A DNA stretch of 64,000 nt from Prochlorococcus sp. AG-409-J16 (GTDB lineage Bacteria; Cyanobacteriota; Cyanobacteriia; PCC-6307; Cyanobiaceae): contig QCKB01000007.1 of NCBI GenBank assembly GCA_003215655.1, forward strand, positions 36,862-100,861. The letters run 5' to 3'. Within the stretch, counting starts at the first letter, position 1. Every line of letters begins with the position of its first letter. Shown in pieces: positions 58,675 through 64,000 of this stretch. The notes beneath the pieces were generated by a model that worked only from the letters and a program-made list of their open reading frames with translations, did not search any database and was not told the origin of the DNA. The position numbers and the translations under genes were made by a program.

Positions 58675-60180
58675 CTAGTTAGTTGAATCAGGTCGAAGAA
58701 GTGGAAAAGCAATTACGTCTCGAATAGAAGGACTATCAGTTAAAAGCATCACCAAACGATCAATTCCTATCCCTAAACCACCTGTAGGAGGCATTCCAAC
58801 TTCAAGCGCATTAATAAAATCCTCATCAACCCCATGCGCCTCAAGATCACCTGCCTTTTTTCTATCCTGCTGAGCCTCTAATCTTTGACGTTGATCCAGT
58901 GGATCAATTAACTCGCTAAAAGCATTGGCAGTCTCACGACCAACAATAAATAGTTCAAATCGTTCAACCAAGCCTTCTCTACTGCGATGTTTCCGCGCTA
59001 AAGGAGAAATCTCAATTGGATAATCAAGTACAAATGTTGGCTGAACAAGTTTTTGTTCAACAGCTTGCTCAAAAGCCTCATTCAGCAATCTTCCAACTGT
59101 ATCGGCCTTCTCCGATACCTGTAATCCAACCTGCTCCATTGCAGAAGCTGCTTTGGACCTGTTATCTGCAAAAAGTGAAAAATCTATCCCCGTAAACTCC
59201 TTTACAAGATCATGCATGGTTTCTCGACGCCAAGGAGGGCTCAAATCGATTTGTTCTCCTTGATAAGAAATTTTGGTTGAGCCACAGATCTCCTGACAAA
59301 CTGAGGAAATCATGGCTTCAGTCAAATTCATCATGTCGATGTAATCCGAAAAAGCCTGATAAACCTCAACAGAAGTGAATTCAGGGTTATGCCTTGTACT
59401 CACACCCTCATTCCGAAAAATCCGACCAAGTTCATAAACCCTCTCAAATCCACCTACAACAAGACGTTTTAAATGCAATTCAGTAGCAATTCTGAGATAA
59501 AGCGGCAAATCAAGTGTGTTGTGATGTGTCACAAAAGGCCTTGCTTCTGCTCCTCCTGCCTCTGCCTGAAGAACTGGGGTTTCAATTTCTAAGAATGATC
59601 GATCATCTAACCATCTTCGAATTGCGCTAACTGTCAAAGCTCTCTTCCTAAAGGTCTCTCTAGATTGTGGAGAAACAATTAGATCTAAATACCTTTGCCT
59701 ATAACGCTTTTCCACATCCGCTAAACCATGCCACTTATCAGGTAATGGTTGAAGAGCTTTAGAAAGCATCTGCCAATCCTGAACCTTGACCGAAAGTTCC
59801 CCCCGATCTGTCCGCCGCAAAATACCTACTACGCCAATCCAATCCCCAGAATCAACCAAAGTTGTTATTTGAGTAAAGCCACCTTTTCCGTGATGATCTA
59901 AGGGCCCTTTATCTAAACTAACTTTCTCTAAAAAAAGCTGAATAGTTCCTGTCTCATCGGAAAGCGTAAAGAAAGCTAATTTCCCAAGAACTCTACGAGT
60001 AACTACCCTTCCAGCTAGAGATACTTTTACATTTCTTTCTTCACCACACGGAAGATCCGAATGTTGATTCTGTAAATCGATTGCCCTATTAGTAACTTTA
60101 AAAGTCAATGCATAAGGACCCTTACCGAGCTCCTTCAAGGCATTCGCTTTCTCAAGACGTGTTTCTCTTAAATCAGACAC
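58675..60180 (-). CDS. lysS: lysyl-tRNA synthetase, class II
   Basis: Charges tRNA-Lys. 501 residues: OB-fold anticodon domain (about 45-145, [19 protein letters not shown]), class II motif 1 near 165-200 ([22 protein letters not shown]), motif 2 with [20 protein letters not shown], and motif 3 [16 protein letters not shown]. Start is GTG at 60178-60180, with no clear ribosome site. rpaB lies 71 bases upstream on the same strand, so they may share transcripts. Confidence 0.97.
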   Translation of the reverse strand: MSDLRETRLEKANALKELGKGPYALTFKVTNRAIDLQNQHSDLPCGEERNVKVSLAGRVVTRRVLGKLAFFTLSDETGTIQLFLEKVSLDKGPLDHHGKGGFTQITTLVDSGDWIGVVGILRRTDRGELSVKVQDWQMLSKALQPLPDKWHGLADVEKRYRQRYLDLIVSPQSRETFRKRALTVSAIRRWLDDRSFLEIETPVLQAEAGGAEARPFVTHHNTLDLPLYLRIATELHLKRLVVGGFERVYELGRIFRNEGVSTRHNPEFTSVEVYQAFSDYIDMMNLTEAMISSVCQEICGSTKISYQGEQIDLSPPWRRETMHDLVKEFTGIDFSLFADNRSKAASAMEQVGLQVSEKADTVGRLLNEAFEQAVEQKLVQPTFVLDYPIEISPLARKHRSREGLVERFELFIVGRETANAFSELIDPLDQRQRLEAQQDRKKAGDLEAHGVDEDFINALEVGMPPTGGLGIGIDRLVMLLTDSPSIRDVIAFPLLRPDSTN

Positions 60181-60251
60181 AGTTCAGGACACATATGCAG
60201 GCAATCTTGGCCACCCATTCAGCTGAATGCACCATTAAGTCAAAACTTTAT

Positions 60252-61082
60252 TCAACTTGCCAACGCATTAGGGAATTCACCCATTCGCTGAGAAGCGTAA
60301 CCAATACCTCTAACCGTCAGTATCAACTCAGGGTTACGAGGATCAGGTTCCAATTTACCGCGTAAACGCGCTACATAAACATCAACTACCCTTAAATCAG
60401 CCGCTCTGCGAGGGGGGTAGCCCCAAAGCTGCTCAAGTATCTCGGCCCTAGGCACAACCCGTCCTGGTTCACGAAATAAAAGCTCTAGCAAACTAAATTC
60501 TGTATAAGTTAGCCCTATACGCGCCCCTGCTCGACTCACCTGCCTTCGATTTGTATCTACGACTAAATCTCCTACTCGAAGTACCCCTTGTCCTACAGGT
60601 AAATCTCTAGGCTCGGCAATTGAAGAGCCTGGGCCAACTCGGCGGAGGATAGTAGCAATTCGAACCTCTAACTCCTTTGGGCTAAAAGGTTTTGAAAGAT
60701 AATCATCTGCTCCTAAATCCAATCCTGCAACCTTCTCTGAAATCGCCTCCAAAGCTGTAAGGAAAATAATTGGTACACATGATTCGGCTCGAAGCCTCCT
60801 GCAAACTGCAAAGCCATCAAGCTTAGGCAGCATCACATCAAGAACAACTAAATCTGGAGACTCATTATGAAAAACCTCTAAAGCCTCTTCACCATCATTA
60901 GCTGAAATAACTCGATAACCAGCCAACTGCAGTCTGGTCATCAAGACGCGCAAAACAGCAGGTTCATCATCTACTACCAAGATGCAAGCCTTGGGAGCAT
61001 TGGATGTCTTCAGAACCTTCTGTGAAGGCACTTCAGGATTGGGGAGCTTAGATGGACCGCCCCGGGGCATGAGCATTTCCAC
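60252..61082 (-). CDS. rpaB: OmpR-type response regulator RpaB
   Basis: 276 residues in the longest frame: receiver domain (about 32-145) with the acidic pair VVDDE and phospho-acceptor Asp82 in LDVMLPKLDGF, Thr in FLTALE and Lys in YLSKPFSPKELEVRIATILRR, then a winged-helix DNA-binding domain (about 175-265, RRQVSRAGARIGLTYTEFSLLELLF). This matches RpaB, which binds HLR1 elements and controls photosystem and high-light genes. Several starts (GTG 61082, ATG 61076, ATG 61070) are possible. The cognate kinase is not in view. Confidence 0.93.
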   Translation of the reverse strand: MEMLMPRGGPSKLPNPEVPSQKVLKTSNAPKACILVVDDEPAVLRVLMTRLQLAGYRVISANDGEEALEVFHNESPDLVVLDVMLPKLDGFAVCRRLRAESCVPIIFLTALEAISEKVAGLDLGADDYLSKPFSPKELEVRIATILRRVGPGSSIAEPRDLPVGQGVLRVGDLVVDTNRRQVSRAGARIGLTYTEFSLLELLFREPGRVVPRAEILEQLWGYPPRRAADLRVVDVYVARLRGKLEPDPRNPELILTVRGIGYASQRMGEFPNALAS

Positions 61083-61265
61083 ATATAGAAAAAGAACAAT
61101 ACCTTTCCGCCTAGATCAAAAACGCCTAAACACTGGCGTGAGCAAATAGTTTTTTTAATTTTTTAAGATTTCGACAGTATTTATACCTAGATAAGTACGT
61201 TTTTGGGTGCTCTTCTGGCTAGCAAAAATTCAAGCGTTCCCGAGTAAATAATCAAACCAAAGAAT

Positions 61266-61808
61266 TCATTTCATGAATCCTTTGGAATTTTGCCCTAACG
61301 AAATAAAGGAGCCTCGTCGCCACACAGTCAATAACCAAGTAGATATAAGCGGTGCCAAAAGTCCAGTAAGCATTGCTTGTACAAGCAATGTGTTCAAAGC
61401 CCAAGCATTTAATAAAGCTCCTGGCACCTCAAATGAAGTGAGATTTATCTGGAATAAAAAAGTTAAACCGACAAAACCAGTCCCAATCCATGCCAGAAGG
61501 CCAAGACTCCAACTTCGTTCTATAGATGTACTACGCCTACCCAAGTTCCCCCACCACCATCCAAGAATTACGAAAGCAGGTACTTGGGTGAAATAGCTCA
61601 AGCTAAGTCCGTCAAGCACTAATCCAAAACAAAGGCCTGCAAAAGCACCAAAAAAAGGTCCTGCCACCAAGGAAAAAGGAAGTAACCACAAAACAGACCA
61701 GGAAGGAGAAACTCCTGAGATAGTGATAAATGACGGGGATGCCAATTCAAATAAAATGACTACAAAAGCTGAAACCCAGCAAATTGATCGCTGATGCAGG
61801 TTTCTCAT
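61266..61808 (-). CDS. mreD: rod-shape determining protein MreD
   Basis: 180 residues from the ATG at 61806-61808, overlapping the mreC stop as ATGA; a longer frame starts with a TTG and would add eight residues. Five to six hydrophobic segments, including AFVVILFELASPSF, VLWLLPFSLVAGPFFGAFAGLCFGLVLDGL and LLVQAMLTGLLAP. MreD joins MreC in the membrane part of the elongation machinery. Typical for cyanobacterial MreD, which are poorly conserved. Confidence 0.85.
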   Translation of the reverse strand: MRNLHQRSICWVSAFVVILFELASPSFITISGVSPSWSVLWLLPFSLVAGPFFGAFAGLCFGLVLDGLSLSYFTQVPAFVILGWWWGNLGRRSTSIERSWSLGLLAWIGTGFVGLTFLFQINLTSFEVPGALLNAWALNTLLVQAMLTGLLAPLISTWLLTVWRRGSFISLGQNSKGFMK

Positions 61809-62551
61809 CTTTGTATTTGTATTTGCACCCAATCAATAGCTTCAGGGGAAGCAATTAATTGAACAATCGCATGTGGTGTTGGCCAAACTTTTTCATCCAA
61901 GGATTCAACAACACCAACAGGAACATTTGGAGGGACCAATGTGCTGGCTGGTGACGTACTAACAACATCACCTGGTCGAACATTCGGATCATTATCAAGA
62001 AAAATCATCTGTGGCCTACTAGTGCCAACTCCCATCAACATCCCATGTCTCTTTGTTCTTTCAGCCCAAACACCAATTTGACTGCCAGGAGCCGTCAAAA
62101 GCATTACTCGCGCTGTTGTAGGTGTAACACTATTAATTCTTCCAATTAGTCCACCAGGCCCCATCACAGCGTCCCCAGGCGTTATGCCATTCATTCCTCC
62201 TTTCCCAAGCTCAAGCTTTTGCCACCATCCTTTTGTAGTCCTAGAAATTACTGGAGCGGATATCCGATCCGATCCAGATTTTTTATCTAAGGAAAGCAAT
62301 CGTCTCAATCTTTGATTGTCCTGCTCTAGCAAATTGAGCTTGATCTGTTGTTCTAATTGAGCAGATATCTGCACCCATTCCCGCTGGGATGATCCAGGCC
62401 AAAAAGGTCTGCTCACAAAAGCATAAATATCAGCAAAGGCAGTTCCTTTAGTCCAACGGACAAAACCAAATGCCCCGATAAGAAGCACCAATGGCATAAC
62501 TCGGCGCAAAGTCCTAAACCGAAAAGGTGCTCCCCAGGGGTAAGCACCCAT
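61805..62551 (-). CDS. mreC: rod-shape determining protein MreC
   Basis: 248 residues: N-terminal membrane anchor (about 15-32, RVMPLVLLIGAFGFVRW), a coiled coil (about 58-85, QLEQQIKLNLLEQDNQRLRRLL), then the beta-barrel periplasmic domain with VISRTTKGWWQKLELGKGGMNGITPGDAVMGPGGLIGRI and NDPNVRPGDVVSTS. ATG at 62549-62551, four bases after the mreB stop codon. mreD is coupled downstream. Confidence 0.93.
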   Translation of the reverse strand: MGAYPWGAPFRFRTLRRVMPLVLLIGAFGFVRWTKGTAFADIYAFVSRPFWPGSSQREWVQISAQLEQQIKLNLLEQDNQRLRRLLSLDKKSGSDRISAPVISRTTKGWWQKLELGKGGMNGITPGDAVMGPGGLIGRINSVTPTTARVMLLTAPGSQIGVWAERTKRHGMLMGVGTSRPQMIFLDNDPNVRPGDVVSTSPASTLVPPNVPVGVVESLDEKVWPTPHAIVQLIASPEAIDWVQIQIQR

Positions 62552-62554
62552 TTT

Positions 62555-63610
62555 TTAACCCTTCACCACTGCTGAGCGTGCATAATCCGGAGTATCTAAT
62601 ACCCGCCTTAGTCGCTTGAAATCATCAAGCACCACGCCACACCCATTTACAACACATAACAAAGGATCTTCAGCTACATGAGTAAAGATGCCAGTCTCAT
62701 GACTGACTAAATCACTAATACCTCTAACTAAGGCTCCTCCTCCAGCAAGCATAATTCCACGATCAACAATGTCTGCCGCTAATTCAGGAGGCGTCCTTTC
62801 AAGAGTCCGTTTAACTGCCTCAACAATTTTACTTAGAGGATCAGCCATAGCTTCTCGTAAATCCCCAGCCTTGAGGTTTATTGAACGAGGCAAACCAGAA
62901 AGCAAATGAAGACCCCTTACATCCATTGATTCCGAATCAAATTCATTATTAGGAAAAGCAGAACCAATACGAATCTTGATCTCTTCAGCAGTTCGTTCAC
63001 CTACCACCAAGTTATGGACCTTCTTCAAGTAAGTCCCAATAGCATCATTGATTTCATCTCCAGCCACACGAACGGACTCACTTAAAACTGTTCCCCCTAA
63101 GCTCATAACGGCAACTTCAGTAGTGCCTCCACCAATATCAACAATCATTGTTCCAATTGGCTCAGTAACAGGAAGTGAAGCGCCAATTGCGGCTGCTACA
63201 GGTTCATCTATCAAATGAACTTCCCTTGCGCCACCCATTCCTGCCTCTCTTACTGCACGTCTTTCTACGCCAGTCACTCCACTTGGAATACCAATGACTA
63301 AACGAGGAGCAAGTATTCCACGGCCTTCATTACATTTCTGGATAAAGCTTTTAAGCATTTGCTCTGCCGCATCAAAATCTGCAATGACCCCATCTCTTAA
63401 TGGCCTGACTGCTCGAATATTTCCTGGAGTACGACCAAGCATTAACTTGGCATCATCCCCAACAGCCATTGGGACACCTTCCTCAAGATCCATTGCAACA
63501 ACTGATGGCTCCTGAAGAACAATCCCCTTACCAGATACATAGATCAAGGTATTAGCTGTCCCTAGATCTATTCCAATATCCCGAGAAAACTTGAAGCGAC
63601 GAAAAAACAC
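62555..63610 (-). CDS. mreB: rod-shape determining actin homologue MreB
   Basis: 351 residues of the actin fold: phosphate 1 DIGIDLGTANTLIYV, connect/phosphate 2 IVDIGGGTTEVAVMSLGG, adenosine motif GIMLAGGGALVRGI, and VIGIPSGVTGVERRAVREA. Forms membrane-bound filaments guiding wall synthesis. Starts with GTG (63608-63610). Leads mreC and mreD; ssb is divergent. An 8-bp inverted repeat is just upstream. Confidence 0.97.
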   Translation of the reverse strand: MFFRRFKFSRDIGIDLGTANTLIYVSGKGIVLQEPSVVAMDLEEGVPMAVGDDAKLMLGRTPGNIRAVRPLRDGVIADFDAAEQMLKSFIQKCNEGRGILAPRLVIGIPSGVTGVERRAVREAGMGGAREVHLIDEPVAAAIGASLPVTEPIGTMIVDIGGGTTEVAVMSLGGTVLSESVRVAGDEINDAIGTYLKKVHNLVVGERTAEEIKIRIGSAFPNNEFDSESMDVRGLHLLSGLPRSINLKAGDLREAMADPLSKIVEAVKRTLERTPPELAADIVDRGIMLAGGGALVRGISDLVSHETGIFTHVAEDPLLCVVNGCGVVLDDFKRLRRVLDTPDYARSAVVKG

Positions 63611-63620
63611 AGGTTCGAAT

Positions 63621-63652
63621 GTCTAATCGGCGAATCATAAGGTTGATTAGAC
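63621..63652. repeat. 8-bp perfect inverted repeat in the mreB-ssb intergenic region
   Basis: GTCTAATC (63621-63628) and GATTAGAC (63645-63652) with a 16-base spacer, 11-42 bases upstream of the mreB start. May be an operator or a 5' hairpin of the mre transcript. Confidence 0.5.
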
Positions 63653-63756
63653 GAATCCGATACTTCTACATCTCAGATTGAGAATCCCTGACGATAGAGA
63701 AATGAAAAATGCCGCAGAATTAGGCACAATCAAAACATAAGCACAATTTAAAAGGA

Positions 63757-64000
63757 ATGAGCGTTAACTCCGTTACTCTTGTAGGCCGTGCTGGGCGAGA
63801 TCCTGAAGTTCGTTACTTTGAATCGGGAAGCGTAGTCGCAAACCTCACATTGGCAGTGAATCGTCGTAATAGAGATGACGAGCCAGATTGGTTCAATCTA
63901 GAAATCTGGGGGAAGCAAGCTCAAGTAGCTGCAGACTTCGTAAAAAAAGGCTCATTAATAGGCATTATTGGAAGTTTCAAACTGGATAGATGGAAAGACC
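63757..64000 (+). CDS. ssb: single-stranded DNA-binding protein (C-terminus beyond window)
   Basis: 81 codons are visible from the ATG at 63757: MSVNSVTLVGRAGRDPEVRY, then VVANLTLAVNRR, WFNLEIWGKQAQVAADFVKKGSLIGI. This is the OB-fold of bacterial SSB with its GR-G-DPE--Y opening, coating single-stranded DNA in replication and repair. A GGA lies a few bases before the ATG. The flexible acidic tail is outside the window. Divergent from mreB. Confidence 0.95.
   Translation, partial: MSVNSVTLVGRAGRDPEVRYFESGSVVANLTLAVNRRNRDDEPDWFNLEIWGKQAQVAADFVKKGSLIGIIGSFKLDRWKD

Overview
The window looks like a chromosome segment of a low-light-adapted Prochlorococcus. It is AT-rich, densely packed and cyanobacterial throughout: psaD, psaC, the cyanobacterial forms of gshA, rpaB, ndhS and a panC/cmk fusion. 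It also carries the ho1-pebA-pebB bilin genes without any phycobilisome genes beside them. Many genes overlap at starts or ends, and TTG/GTG starts are common. The exact strain cannot be named from the sequence alone.

Layout. 1-9.8 kb is one long minus-strand run: mrp, rodA, a degenerate histidine kinase, psaD, trpE, gshA and a truncated ppc. 9.9-15 kb holds hemF, an amidase-like secreted protein, a cytochrome b6f assembly factor (CCB1-like), an RNase D-like nuclease, an LpxB-like protein and tRNA-Cys. About 15.0-17.9 kb is an AT-rich islet of decayed or orphan genes: a repeat/hairpin block, a kdsA (KDO synthesis) pseudogene, a serine recombinase whose catalytic residues are all replaced, a translationally coupled small membrane protein, a secreted Cys-rich peptide and a 58-residue Cys-rich ORF. 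18-25 kb: purM, panC/cmk, a low-molecular-weight phosphatase and ho1-pebA-pebB. 25-27.5 kb: a GtrA-ChbG fusion facing a GtrB-like glycosyltransferase. 27.6-34 kb: icd, then glcF and glcE around a four-carbon acid sugar kinase-family gene. 34-40 kb: a hydrolase, a cation/proton antiporter, glgP and two unknown genes. 40.3-46.2 kb: tRNA-Arg, rnpB, rnc, ndhS, rimM, manC, glmS and psaC. 46.3-51 kb: acpP-fabF-tkt and a UDP-glucuronate decarboxylase. 51-64 kb: thiC with a TPP riboswitch, the overlapping ruvB-TPR-M20-DUF3188 run, smpB, lysS, rpaB, mreD-mreC-mreB and the start of ssb.

How it works together. Photosystem I subunits PsaC and PsaD share the window with RpaB, the light-stress regulator that usually controls such genes; an HLR1-like direct repeat lies upstream of psaC. 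Bilin synthesis runs from heme (HO1) through 15,16-dihydrobiliverdin (PebA) to phycoerythrobilin (PebB). GlcE/GlcF oxidise photorespiratory glycolate. Cell shape and envelope are served by mreBCD, rodA, the amidase-like protein and glmS, and nucleotide-sugar supply by manC and uxs. The least explained parts are the islet after tRNA-Cys, the GtrA-ChbG/GtrB pair, the kinase between glcE and glcF, and the hairpin abutting the glmS start codon.
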